Shown: piece after piece, positions 50,171 to 61,638 of the stretch
Position numbering within the stretch: position 1 is the first letter of the stretch
Layout: each line of letters opens with the position of its first letter
DNA from: Sipunculus nudus
Lineage: Eukaryota; Annelida; Sipuncula; Golfingiida; Sipunculidae
NCBI GenBank assembly: GCA_026874595.1
Contig: CM049314.1
Location: 72,740,300-72,804,299 of the forward strand
Direction of reading: 5' to 3'
DNA length: 64,000 bases
Notes under the pieces: model-generated
Told to the model about the DNA's origin: nothing
The model's input: only the letters and a program-made list of their open reading frames with translations
The model's database searches: none
Translations under genes and position numbers: made by a program

Positions 50171-50287
50171 TCAAATAAAGTGTGCCTTCTCGGAGGTTTC
50201 TACGTACCACTTTTCCAGTGGCGGTTTGGGGAACCTTTTTCTATTAAAAGGACTCCCCTCGAAGGGCTCGGTACGGAGCGAGCTGAA
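50171..50287 (-). pseudogene. Acyl-CoA ligase last exon, frameshifted
   Basis: Starts QLAPYRALRGE and then loses one G relative to 43326-43465, which brings stops. In another frame it continues VPQTATGKVVRRNLREGT. The 3' end is replaced by TTTATTTGACTTTATTTGAC. It is the A2 counterpart of the intact A1 exon. Confidence 0.75.
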
Positions 50288-50490
50288 CTGGAATGAAAAA
50301 TAAAACGGACAAATGTTCATGAATAAACATCTATAATTACTATTTGCTTTTAAAAATATATACATTTACGATCCTATTGATGTACTAAAGTCCGTCATTT
50401 ACTGCTTTATTTGTGAAATGTAGCAACTGCAGTTAATATCTGCCAAGAAACTGTGAGAATGGTTCTTATAACGCTGCCGCGACGGCACAT

Positions 50491-51587
50491 GGGCTTCGTT
50501 TAGCTTATACTGTTGGCTAACACTATATGCATTCATGTCCATGTTAACAACTAAAAAAACAAGATGAGGTTGCGAGATAAGAATTTGGTCGATGGAGCAC
50601 TAGCTTTCTTGTGACATTACGAGAAGCAATACAATCTTTTGTCAAAACTCTTTGTCTGATTTCACAGCAGGTTTTTCCTTCTACATCTGTCTGGATAACA
50701 ATGTGTAAACGCACAGACAGACCCAAATGATAATTAAATACACGTCAAATGTCGAAGAGGCCCGGTTAAAATTAAATTTCTTCTGAGTAAGCAATAAGGA
50801 CATCAGGGTCTAAGTGTCTTCTAAAACAAAATATTCATTTTTCAGTCCATCCACTTGGTAAGTGTTATCCCTTCCTTTTTCAGAAATATATGTTATTGAA
50901 AATTTAGTTCTTTATTTAAGGGAAAAAAAAGGATTTTAACTCATCAGTGAACCCACGGGGGTGTAAACATAATAACACATGTAGCCTGTGAGAATGAGCA
51001 CATACTTCAGTTAATGAATGGCTGGTCAATTGGGGTAAAACTTAAATGACATCTGGGACTATGACATGCAGTTGCCGTCGTTGATCTTGGTTACTAGATA
51101 TACTTTTTAGTTGGAACCTGTTTCTTGACACTTAATAAGTGCAAGGCATTGTATCCGATTGACCTAATAATCAGTGGACTTAATCTCTACCTTATTCTGA
51201 GTTTGACACGTACAGACACGTAATTGGCTTTGGCATTAAAATTACTGTTTCCATACATCATGAATAGTTAAGACTAACTCAAAAAGGCGGGGAAAAATCA
51301 GATACAAATATGGATTCAGGCATTATAACTATCACTTGCATTCATTTTTCAGTTAGCCAACTTTTAACAAATTGTTTCTGGCCGTTTTCTTAGGACAGTA
51401 TTTAAGATCTTCTGAATAACAGTTTTCTCATAATATCATGTAGGCCTACTCCACAAACTTAACCTCAACATCCCAAAGCGGAATATAAAGAATATCTCAA
51501 ATAATAAACCTTAAACATGGTTCAAGGATATGTGGCCTATCGGGAATTACTTTAAAATATTTTGTCCATGTGCCCTGTTAAGGCTCC
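50491..51587. other. Non-coding stretch
   Basis: No gene or repeat is recognised between the end of A2 and the minisatellite. Confidence 0.35.
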
Positions 51588-51955
51588 AAAACGCTCCGGC
51601 CGATAGACAGGGAGGCAGATACACTGTGAGCTGATAGACTGGGAGGCAGATACACTGTGAGGCTGATAGACTGGGAGGCGGATACACTGTGAGGCTGATA
51701 GACAGGGAGGCAGATACACTGTGAGGCTTATAGACTGGGAGGCAGATACACTGTGAGGCCGATAGACAGGGGGGCAGATACACTGTGAGGCTTATAGACT
51801 GGGAGGCAGATACACTGTGAGGCCGATAGACAGGGGGGCAGATACACTGTGAGGCTGATAGACAGGGAGGCAGATACACTGTGAGGCTGATAGACAGGGA
51901 GGCAGATACACTGTGAGGCTGATAGACAGGGAGGCAGATACACTGTGAGGCTGAT
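51588..51955. repeat. 32-bp minisatellite, about 11 units
   Basis: The unit GATAGACAGGGAGGCAGATA plus CACTGTGAGGCT is repeated about eleven times, with variants GACTGG, GGGGCAG and GCTTATAGACTG. Diverged CACTGTGAGG units continue at about 52320-52450 beyond an inserted element. The reverse strand is open for 294 codons because the unit lacks stops. The resulting Ser/Pro/Ser-Ala-rich translation is an artefact of the repeat. Confidence 0.9.
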
Positions 51956-51967
51956 GCACTTCGAGGC

Positions 51968-52312
51968 TGAAGGTCTGTTTCCATGTGCGCGTATATGCGT
52001 ATTTGCGTATATGCGTGAAAAAAATAGGTGTTCCCAAGTGCGCGTATATGCGTGAACTGGCAGACATATATATATGTGTACAGTGGATCAAGCAGGCCTT
52101 CCACAAAAAGATGGTGAAATGACGTCATTTTACCCTGAATCCCTGAGTTCACGCAGACCTTTGCGTGAAAATCACTCCTGTGGCTATTTTCACGCATATA
52201 CGCACATACGCATATACGCTGACGGACACATGGAAACACCCCAGTTATAAAATCATGTGAGCGATTTTCACGCATATACACACATACGCATATACGCGCA
52301 CAAGGAAACGCT
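51968..52312. mobile_element. MITE-like element with GCGCGTATATGCGTAT inverted repeats, inserted in the minisatellite
   Basis: The left end reads GTTTCCATGTGCGCGTATAT, then GCGTAT...GCGTATATGCGTGAAAA. The right end (52265-52312) is its reverse complement, ending in GCGCACAAGGAAAC. A second, inner right arm ends GGACACATGGAAACACC at about 52240, so one copy may sit inside another or an arm was duplicated. There is no coding capacity. Minisatellite-like sequence lies on both sides. Confidence 0.65.
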
Positions 52313-52461
52313 GCTTGATCAGCTGCGAGGCAGTAACACTGAGGCTGATGCACTGCGAGGCAGTTACACTGAGGCTGATACACTGTGAGGTTGATACAGT
52401 GTGAGGTTGTCACACTGTGCGTCGGACACACTGTGAGTCTGGTACACTGTAAGACTGACTG

Positions 52462-52520
52462 TACACAGACAAAGAGTGATCGCTAAAGCTCAGATGACTT
52501 TCAGTCAGCTGTGCTAAAAA
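52462..52520 (-). repeat. R1 terminal fragment
   Basis: Carries ACAAAGAGTGATCGCTAAAG, then CTCAGATGACTTTCAGTCAG, the same hairpin end as at 158-215 (inverse) and 63770-63825. Only the end of R1 is present. Confidence 0.6.
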
Positions 52521-52684
52521 TGATGACAAAAAAGCTGGCAAGTTTATATCTGTGTACCCCTGATAATTTCAAACATGTCAGGAGGTATTGACATGTATAG
52601 ATAAATAAACATAAAGGGCATAGAACAGCTATCTGTATTCAAAATATTTATTTGATTATAATTTGATTATTTGATTTAGCTGAT

Positions 52685-54584
52685 TTAGTCAACAATAAGT
52701 GACAATAATATAGACTCACATTTCTTCTCATTATTATCCAAACAGCAACGGTTGCTGGACCTGAGGATACTTTCAAATAATGCTGGTTTGTTCTTTAGCT
52801 GCTGAGCCTTGTTGAGTAGCTGTGCACCAATTTCATTGAGCGCTTGCAGGAATGTCTTTATAGGGTCACATTCTTGTAATCTTTGGTACTCCTCAGTGAG
52901 CTAAAAAAATAAAGTACAGCTATAGCAAATTTTAACAAAAGCATTGTGAAATTTATAGAATCTATATGTGGGATATAAAGTTATGAGACAAAAAGATTTT
53001 AAAAAAATGGCCAAGATTAAACAGTACTCAGATTTGCATTTCATGTACATACACCTGTAACTTTAAATCGATAAAAATGCTGTGTAGTTTACTTGTGGCC
53101 CATAGGCCATGATGCTCAGCATTATTTGACACATTACTTTATGCCATGGCACAAACACATTTTTTAGCCTTCAACTCAGGGATATATGTGACAGTGAGCT
53201 CTGAACTTGCGCATATGGTTTATCTGAACCATGTGAACTTTGAGCTTCTTGGGTCATACAGTTATGATTATTATGCCCCGTTTAGAAACAGACAGGGAGA
53301 CCAACAGACACAGAATAGAGACCAGTTTCTATAACCAAGATGAATCATAGTTAAGATTATGGCCACCAGTCTGAAAGATCCTCATATGTTCTTATGCAAA
53401 TGATACACACAACATTTTGGTATGAATGTAAGCTTGTTAAGGGACATTTGGTTATTTACTTACACCCTCCCTCCTGAAGAGCCATGGGAATGTAGTTTTC
53501 ACTTCCTTGATGCTGAGATCTTCATTGCAGACCAGTAGATTTCTTCGTCTTGGAAATGTGGCAGCCATATACCTGTTTACTTTCATCATGTCTGGTCGGC
53601 TCTTTGAGTGCTCTTGTTGTAACCACTGAATTTTAATGTCTATTGACACAACATCTTCTCCAACAGGATCAGGGGGCAAATAATTCTTAATTCCCCATCG
53701 ACTTGAACTGTGTGGTGTGACTTCATTCTTGGCCTCAGCTGTTTCATCATCTGCTTCCTCTAATTTTTTTTTATGTACACTGACCTCCGGCAGATCATAA
53801 TCTAATCTTTTCCGACTATTTTGAAATTTTGTCTGAATCCTCATCTTCCATAGTTTCTAAAAATATAGACATGGTTATTTATCTTTCACCTGTTGTGAAA
53901 AATGTGATAATATTTACCAGATTTATCATACATTTTTGAAGAACTAGATCTTCCAATTCTGTCCAAACTTTGTATGCTGACAGTTTAAAACATGTAAATT
54001 AGGCATATTATTGAATTTTAATTTTTAAGTAACCTGGAACACTTAGAAGAGTTTACATGGGGTCATAATGGTTGGCTGAATCACATTTCCAATTAGGCTT
54101 CCCCTGGACTTCCCTGAATATAAGATTAAATTATATAGTATTAGTTCATATATTAATGAATTGTCCCCTGTTGATGGTCAGATGGTGGCCTAAAGGTGTT
54201 GTCTACAGTTCAGTTGATTTTAAGTCAGCTGAGCTGAAAATGCAAAGCTTACCATCCTGTCAGAACCAGCTAAAGCTCCATCTAGCATTGGAAATTTGCT
54301 CAACAATGCAGTAGCAATCCTATGGTACTGAAGGGTTGTAGGATACCTGGCAAATATAAAATTTGATATGAACACACCAAACATTACATCACTAACAGGA
54401 TTCCATTAAGTTTAGTATACTAGCACCATCTAAATACAGAGTTCTACTATCTCATTGCCTAAAAGTAAAATAATCAGCTGATTTTTTATAATTCTAGTTA
54501 TGAGAGCATTCGACCAGAAAGTAGATCATGGGTTTGATTCCCACTTACTGAACCAACTTTCGAGTGTATACATCTCTCTCTCTT

Positions 54585-54615
<31 letters not shown>

Positions 54616-55682
54616 GTATATGTAAACATATGCATGCCCCCCCCCACCATGTTAAAAAGTATGTTTAATCCTAGCTGGTTTTTGGTCTGAGTGGTTTATA
54701 TCCTTTAAAATGTTTACTAAAATTCAAAGAAATGACGTAGTCATCATGTGCATTAATATATCTAAAGAGTTCTCAGATATATTAGGAACCAGACTTAATA
54801 CTGATTGGAAGCAAATGGCTCATATGAAACGGGCTAACTTACAGAGTGTATTTCGATGATACATCATTATACAAGCCATCCAGGAGTCTCTTTCTGTCCT
54901 TTGAGTCCAAAATTCCAGTGTTCTCTATTTTGCTGATCATGGCTGCTGGTATTATATACTCAGGGAACTTGTACTCTGCAGGCCAGATTTGTCTTCCAGG
55001 ACTTGGACTGTGAAAATGAAATATCATATATTTTTAATCTCCAATGGGTTATAATGACATTGCACTAGTCAAAACCACATATGGGTGAATTATGAGATAA
55101 AGATCACTTAGGAAGGTATCTTAAATAAAAAATAATAAGTTTTCAAATCTAACTGTAGCCTTTTGGCTACATAAATAAATCACACCCATGAATTTAGCCA
55201 AGGGTACTTTATCTCTAAATATAAATTTGGATGCTTATACATATTTACAATGTGATTAAGAAAGTGGCAAAAAAAGAGATATGTTATCTTTCTTTAAAAC
55301 ATATAAATATATAAATGCTGTGCAGTTCATGTTGATATTCAACAAATTTCCAGCCTAGATTTTTTCTTCATTGTGGTACACTTACATCATTTTACTGGTT
55401 GATGGCCTTTTGATTGGGTTTGCCTCATTGGTTTCACCTTGTAGATCATTGGTACCACTGTATCACTGTATCACTTGTATCAACAGATATTCTTAATTTG
55501 GCTCTCCTCGGCAAGTCATTGAGGGTTTTATTGCACCAGTCCTCCCATTTCGGTATGTAAACTTGAAATTTTATACAGCTACTTGGTTCTTGGATGCCAA
55601 AACTTTCTGTAAGAAGCTTCTTGAGGTCACTCTTCTCTTGAACAGTAAAAAAGGTCACTTGGAATTAGTATTTGTCAGACAT
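52685..55682 (-). pseudogene. SAMD3-like gene, five exons, with one early stop and one frameshift
   Basis: Exons are 55682-55386, 55007-54843, 54346-54253, 53856-53464 and 52900-52685 (or to a GTGAGT donor after 52720). All internal borders are good GT/AG sites (GTAAGT, GTAAGT, GTAAGC, GTAAGT; acceptors TTTCACAG, TTTGCCAG, TATTTTTAG, TTTTTTTAG), and phases agree throughout. Translation includes RQIWPAEYKFPEYIIPAAMI, YPTTLQYHRIATALLSKFPM, KLWKMRIQTKFQNSRKRL, KNYLPPDPVGED, MAATFPRRRNLLV, FPWLFRREG and EEYQRLQECDPIKTFLQALN. This succession is the one I know from the animal family annotated as SAMD3-like, whose function is unknown. Exon 1 has TAA as codon 6 (55667-55665) and is one base too long (297, not 296 nt), with a shift after VDTSDTVI. 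The rest is intact. It runs in the same direction as the transposase gene 1.5 kb upstream. Confidence 0.7.
54490..54655 (+). repeat. tRNA-derived SINE-like sequence with TC/TA tail
   Basis: TTATGAGAGCATTCGACCAG followed by CATGGGTTTGATTCCCAC resembles an A-box and a B-box spaced as in a tRNA (about 35 bp). A (TC)n(TA)n tract (54570-54615) and a poly-C run follow. It lies in an intron of the SAMD3-like gene. Ends are approximate. Confidence 0.45.
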
Positions 55683-57231
55683 GGCTGGGATCTGTTAATA
55701 AACACAAATAATACTGAAGTACATAATGCATGAGCAAGATAGATTTTACGAAAAAGAAAGACAGGTGAAATTGTGCTTTTTGACAGAGGGGAATATTGAA
55801 AATATTATTTTATTATTTAATATTTAAATATTGACAGAGTAAATTCATTCTAACATAACACTGCAAGGCCAAGGTACTGGCCAGGTTGTTGACACTTTTG
55901 TTTGTTGCACAAGGTAAAGTTTTAATGCTGTTCGCTGTTCGGAGCCCTGTCTTTCTTAAATGTCAGATAGAATAAAAGAATACTTTATTGAGATAATATG
56001 ACTTCATTAGATGTGCAAACATAATTTTTTTTATCAATTATGCAAAAAATAAATGATTTAATTGATTATGCAAGAAAACGACCAATCATCGATATAATTG
56101 ACCAATTAGCACTCAACTATTATATGTGAATACAGACTAAACTGTCATAAGGCATAGGTACAACTTACAATATAAAATCAATATAATGATCACGATGATG
56201 ATGATTATCTCTTTCCTATTATATTTTATATAATTACTCTTACTGTCTTTACCTACAGTACTACAGTACTTTATTTTGCTCTTGCAAACCAGACCAATGG
56301 TTCAATGAACTGAAGAGTGGCTAAACTATATTATCATATTAAAGAACAAAAAACCTGTTACAATGGAACGTTCTGTTGCACAGGCCATTTGGAAAATATG
56401 CCTAAGAATAATTTGTAAATTAATAAGGACTAGATCAGACAAATGTTTATTTCCAACCCTTCTTACAATTCCTTATTGATAAAATCAAATTTTGTTTAAT
56501 AATATAAGGATATCACCAAAATAAACAAACAATATCTATGGCCTCTGCCCTTTATTCACAGTGACAAAATGCTTTCTGCCTTGACACACACTTGTAGTTG
56601 TTGACAGGTGGTGCTATTAATGGCCACTTGATTAAAAAAAAAGTGAAATATATCAGGATTTGAGTAATACTAGGGGAAATGACCCTCCTTTGGACACACT
56701 TTGGATCATTCCTGATAGTTCAAGACCAAACACGTGCATATCTGTTGCATAGCCAAACAGGAGGTTCTTTACAAAAGTCCACCGTGGCCAGTTAAATTAT
56801 AATATAGATACAAACATGTGCTGAGCCCCAAAAATTTAAGGCCCCTTGCTGTTATTTTACATGAATTCATTTATACAAGCAACCCTTACTCTACCTTTTA
56901 CTAGACCGTAATTAAAAAAACTGGAATGATGGTTAGAACACTATTGACATATAGCTGAATTAAATCTGTTAACTACAAATTAACTAGCTTAATCCCCTTA
57001 GGTTCACCACAACCAGATTTAAGTGCTTTTTTTATCAATCAGGATTTCAAATAAATGTTTATGGTTTACAAAAGGAATTTAGACATTAGAGCAAGTACTT
57101 CTGGTAAAGGCCATGCCAAACAACTGCCCCTCCACCCCCCACCCCCACCCCCACCCCAAAAAAAAGTCCAAACCAGTTAACCAATAACACACTATCTTTA
57201 AATAAAGTTAACATGATAAATATGGTCAGTT
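55683..57231. other. Spacer between the two - strand genes
   Basis: AT-rich, with no exon recognised. It must hold the 3' end of the transposase transcript and the start of the SAMD3-like one. A CACCCCC-rich simple repeat lies at 57125-57160. Confidence 0.4.
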
Positions 57232-59691
57232 TTATTTTGTGACAGCAAACTGATGTCTAAGAACAACTGCAGACATTTCATCAGAAATACTGTACAGACC
57301 CAAAGGAAGGTGATCCTTAATATCAGTCACCCTTATCAGGCTGAAGATTGCTGTTTCTTTAGCTATGTAGGCATGAACATGTCTGCAATAATCTATTGTG
57401 TCAAGATGCATGCATAGCAACAGTGATGTGTGATTGATGACAAAACAAGACTCCATCTTGTAGAATTGGCATAAATCACCAGTAGCTTCCCTGAACAAGA
57501 CACATGGACTTTTGTAAGTTACCCCATCTATCTGAATATTACTTGCCTGGAAAACATCATTTGAACCTGCAGTATGTGGTTGCAGAATTTCCTGAATATG
57601 TTCAGGAAGTGTTTCTACAGGTACCACGGCACTACAAGAAACTGTGTAGTTACCAGCCTGCAGCAAGTTCTTGTTGAAACTGTGAAGAACCTGCATATTT
57701 TGATGACGAAATGCAAGGGATTTACAGATGTTTTTCCTACATTTTGTCCTATTCATAAGCTCTTTGAGATAGCTATGTTTAGCCTCAAATCTCATTGTCA
57801 AAACATGGATCAGTGGTCCATATTGTTTGGTCTGATCAGGATAATGGATGAGAAAATGATCCTTGGGTTTGAAAGCTACATCAAATTGCTCTTTATAGGA
57901 GCAAAGAAATGTCTCAATGGTGTCTCTCATGAATTCTCATTCTCCTTCAGATGAAACAGGAGATGTGACTTGTTCAGTCATGTCAAGGCAATTCAACAAT
58001 ACATTCCATTTCTTGTCACCTGAGGGTACCCTGTGCCCAAGCATTAGAGGAATCAGTCTTGCCAATGTCCAGCATTCCATAGCCGCCTCTTTAAAAGCTG
58101 TTTTACCAGCCTGAACAGACCCCCCAGTTGGTTTGTTAATTTTGTCTGAGACTTGATATGGAAAGTTTGCAATGACATCATTCATTTCATCATGTGTAAA
58201 GAATCCCTGTTCAATGCAATAATTAATAACATGTTTTAACACATTTGGAATGACTCCTTCAAATAGGTCATGAGCTATGTCACTAGGAAGGCCTCCAATT
58301 ACATGAAAATAATTGAGTTTGTTGAGTGGATAATCTGCCTTCACCCCATACAACCTCGCATCCTCTGGATCTACCTTGATCATCTCAAGCTGTGCATTGT
58401 GAGATGCTTTAGTTCTAGGAGTTACCTTGAACGAATTGTACATACTCTGAGCTTCTTCCTTTGTTGCTAAACAAGTCCTGCATGACCTCATAACATTAAA
58501 ACTCTCAAAGAATCCCCCAATTTCATGAGCTGCTAAATTATCTGCAACACAGACAAGGACTGTACCAAGGATATGATGTATCTGGCCATCTTTATTGATG
58601 TGAATCCCTTCTGTCTCTAACTTCGCCAAGTCATTTATTAGGGGTTTCATGACATTTGCTAGTCCATATTTCTTACCCAGTTTTGACTTAAAAAGGGCAG
58701 CTAACTGCACTACATGTTGCTTTGATCTGTATCTTGGAGGCAAATTACCTAAAAGGTAGTACAAGGCACTTAGTTTATATGACTTGCACTTATTGCCTAA
58801 AGGATTTACAATTTGGAAATCATCTAGATACAGCATTATTTGTAATGCTGATGGGTTATCCTTCATGAGTGGATTATCTTTGAAAACAAATCCATCACAC
58901 AGGTCTGATATTGTTCCTTCAGGAGCTTTATGTCCCTGCAACACTTCTGCAAAATCGTCCTCATACTGGAGAAAAGTAGATAGGCTCTCTAATATTGGGA
59001 TGTATTGGTATGTTGACTTTGAGTCTTTGGGGTCTAGTTTATATTCAATTGGTTTCACAAACCGTGGGTTACTGTGAACAATTCTATCAAGATCCTTGCT
59101 ACTTTTAAACAGGCAACAAGCATTCTCTACATGAGTGTAGCTGCTGAATATCTCACTCACTTCTTCATCTAAATCAACTATATTGTGTCTTTTTAAAAGA
59201 TCTACAGTATGAGCATGCAATTCAGCCCTTGAGACGGCCACAAGGCTCTGCATTTCAGAGGTTAGGATTCCACAGATATTTGAAGGTAATTTATGCTTTT
59301 CTCTCAGTGCTAGCAAGAATTGTTGGATCTGATCAACAACCAGTGTGCCATGCCTTTCTGGTGTAGCAATCAAAGATTCTCTGTTATCAGGTAATGAAGA
59401 GTCACTGGCTGTTTCAACAGCTTCACATTGAGATGTTTGTGAAATTGATTTACTAATGTGTTTCCTTAAACGAAAATGTGTATTTGCAAATGTAATATGC
59501 TTCTTCTGTATATGTGCCTGATAGCACCTAACATTCTTGAATGTTTTCTGACAGTTTTCAATTCCACATATCATCTGGAAGTTTGATTCATGAGATTGAA
59601 CCAGCTGATAGTGTGACATTATATTTCTAAAATGACGACTTTCATATTCACAGGCCATGCATTGAAAAAAGTGTCTCTTTTGGAGTGCCAT
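57232..59691 (-). pseudogene. C2H2-DDE transposase-like gene (CACTA/Transposase_21 type), one in-frame stop
   Basis: A single frame runs 819 codons from ATG at 59691 to TAA at 57232, broken only by TGA at 57939-57937 (codon 585). The frame resumes at once with family-like sequence. The N terminus has two C2H2-type fingers (about 11-34 and 42-65, C-x4-C-x12-H-x4-H). Then follow LQIMLYLDDFQIVNPLG (Asp290/291), a YLLGNLPPRYRSK stretch, VCVADNLAAHEIGGFFESFN (Asp384), CRTC (404-407) and DIAHDLFEG. After the stop come KPKDHFLIHYP and TMRFEAKHSYLKELM (Glu636). This order, with D, D and E in these settings, resembles the Tnp2/Transposase_21 proteins of CACTA elements. The catalytic assignment is inference. 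There is no intron. The stop codon overlaps an AATAAA signal. If the TGA is an allele or an error, the gene would be whole. Confidence 0.75.
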
Positions 59692-60637
59692 GATGCAAGC
59701 CTTTCAACATTTATTTTCCAGTTTAAGCTACACACAGGATATATATATGTGTGTGTGTCTCACGTGTGTGTGTTTGACCTTATAGACAGTTCTGTCCTAA
59801 CACCACTGAACAGGCAGTATACCAATACTGGCAATGCTAATAGGCCTTAGCCCTTGCTTTGACTTGCGTTAAACAAGCCTGAACTTCAAACCAGCATGGC
59901 AATAGGAAAGGATAGCATTGCCCCAAGGTTTGCATATATTTGCAATAAAAGCAATATTGAATACCAATTACACGCCTGTAACATTAAATCTATTTTAACT
60001 GAGGGTAAGTCATTTTGACCAGACATTAGTCAAAACCATTGGCATTGGTAAAACTGGTGGTTCTGATCATATATTACACTGAAATGTAGGTACAAATATT
60101 ATTTCTAAATATTGTTTTACATAAAAGAGGGATAATGTTTTATTTGGGAAAACCGTATACCTGATACTAATGACATAAAATCAAATAAAGAGGAGGAACA
60201 TTAACTCTTGGGCGATAATGAGAGAAGATACTTCAACTTTCCAAAGGACAAGCCATTCTCTGATCACAGTGTCAAAGTGTTGGCTAGTGTATGATAAATA
60301 TGTATGACAATTGCTTTAATAGAAGTAAAAGTAAACAAATAACGTAAAACATACAACCTGGTACGAGGAACAGCTTCACATTTATCCCTGTCTCAGACCC
60401 TCTTCTTCACATGGCATGGAGATCGTCAAGGTCAGCGTCTCCGTGGTTACTTTGCCTGCCGGTAGATGTCGCCTTAACCGTATCACATGGCTCGACTAAC
60501 CGATGTTCGTTACAACTTACCTTTGACGAACCAGTTGTCAAAATGACCAATATAGATTGGTCAATATTGACAAATTGTTCGTCAGGAGGGATTTACTAAC
60601 CTAAGTTAGTCAAAATGACTAATCTAGGTTTTCAGTG
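59692..60637 (-). mobile_element. Candidate 5' terminal region of the CACTA-like element
   Basis: Read on the - strand, the sequence upstream of the transposase begins CACTGAAAACCTAGATTAGT at 60637. It contains repeated GTCATTTTGAC/GTCAAAATGAC motifs in both orientations (near 60009-60037, 60534-60548, 60558-60578, 60606-60621). CACTG at the tip and short subterminal repeats in both directions are features of CACTA elements. The opposite terminus was not found, so the element is probably truncated or its other end is diverged. Confidence 0.45.
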
Positions 60638-60817
60638 CAGGAATTGGCACATATATACGTATTTTATATATCTTATTTATTACAGCATTTACTGGTTGAT
60701 CTGAAGATAACAGGGCGGCCCGTTTTATTACAAACTTATTCTTTCAATATTAAATAAAAATGTCGAATAATTTCAATATTTTGCTAATAGGAATATCTGC
60801 AGTGTATTCATAACTCT

Positions 60818-60985
60818 GAACTGAAAACATAGGGTTGTCAAATCGACAACTTTAGGGTTGTCAAATGGGTGTACCTAAAACAACAACCCAGGTTGTCAAA
60901 ATTTCAATTGGACAACCCTTTAGGGTTGTAAAAAGGATTGTCAAATGTTTGCTGTGACAACCTATGGGTTGTCATGGACCTGTCA
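60818..60985 (+). repeat. Cluster of GGTTGTC/GACAACC motifs next to a second CTGAAAACATAG end
   Basis: About nine copies of (G)GTTGTCAAA or its reverse lie within 150 bp, closing with the palindrome GACAACC TATG GGTTGTC at about 60956-60973. The left edge ACTGAAAACATAGGGTTGTC (60820-60839) resembles the CACTGAAAACCTAGATTAGT terminus at 60637 in the opposite orientation. It may be the end of a related element. Confidence 0.5.
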
Positions 60986-61017
60986 GATTCATCCGTATTC
61001 ACTCTTTCTCTTTCTCT

Positions 61018-61023
61018 TTTTCT

Positions 61024-61061
<38 letters not shown>

Positions 61062-61080
61062 CTCTCTCTATATATATATA

Positions 61081-61110
<30 letters not shown>
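61018..61110. repeat. (TC)n and (TA)n microsatellite
   Basis: A long CT dinucleotide run is followed by TA, CT and TA runs. It is a simple repeat only. Confidence 0.85.
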
Positions 61111-61111
<1 letters not shown>

Positions 61112-61638
61112 GACAATAATAATAACAACAGACATTTTTAAGTAGAACGTATATTTATTAAAACCAAGTGGTCGTGTAATTTGTGGTACGTGTATTTGTC
61201 TGCAACAGTGATTATTTCTTACAATGATGACAGGGTTCTCTCTGAGGGTGTTTCAGTGTTCACAATAAGAGTAAATGTGTAGCTTTATCGTCATCCGCCT
61301 CGGCTTCCTCTCTAACAAGTAGTTTACCACTCCAAAGTTTGGTTCCCGGCTTCCCGCGTGACGAGCATATAGCCCTCTCTTCATTTTCTGCTTCTGTACT
61401 TGAACAATAGAATTGCCCTGGTCCCTCCTTCTACTCGGGGTTACAAATCTGTAACCAAAATGTTTTCTCTAGAGTCAGAGAGTCTGAAAATACAAGAGAA
61501 AATGTAAAATTCCATGAAAACACAGTGTCATGTGAAATGTTATCTGAAAATGTTCATTATACATATTTATATCTATATTTATACATATGTTTATATTTAT
61601 TTAACACAACATGTTCAGCAAAATTAATTAATAGTTAC

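Larger units (their letters stand above)
45270..50490 (+). repeat. Segmental duplication unit A, copy 2
   Basis: Homologous to 38649-43671. Unlike A1 it keeps a complete ligase exon c (45377-45527), lacks the Penelope-like fragment and has a frameshifted ligase exon d. The block 46655-47576 has no counterpart in A1. I could not identify it. Confidence 0.88.

Noticed and set aside
51547-52431. 294-codon Ser/Pro-rich open frame on the - strand
   Set aside because: It is produced by a 32-bp stop-free minisatellite and an inverted-repeat element; no domain, no start context.
54490-54560. Functional tRNA gene
   Set aside because: Box-like motifs are present but the arms do not pair into a cloverleaf; a SINE head is more likely.
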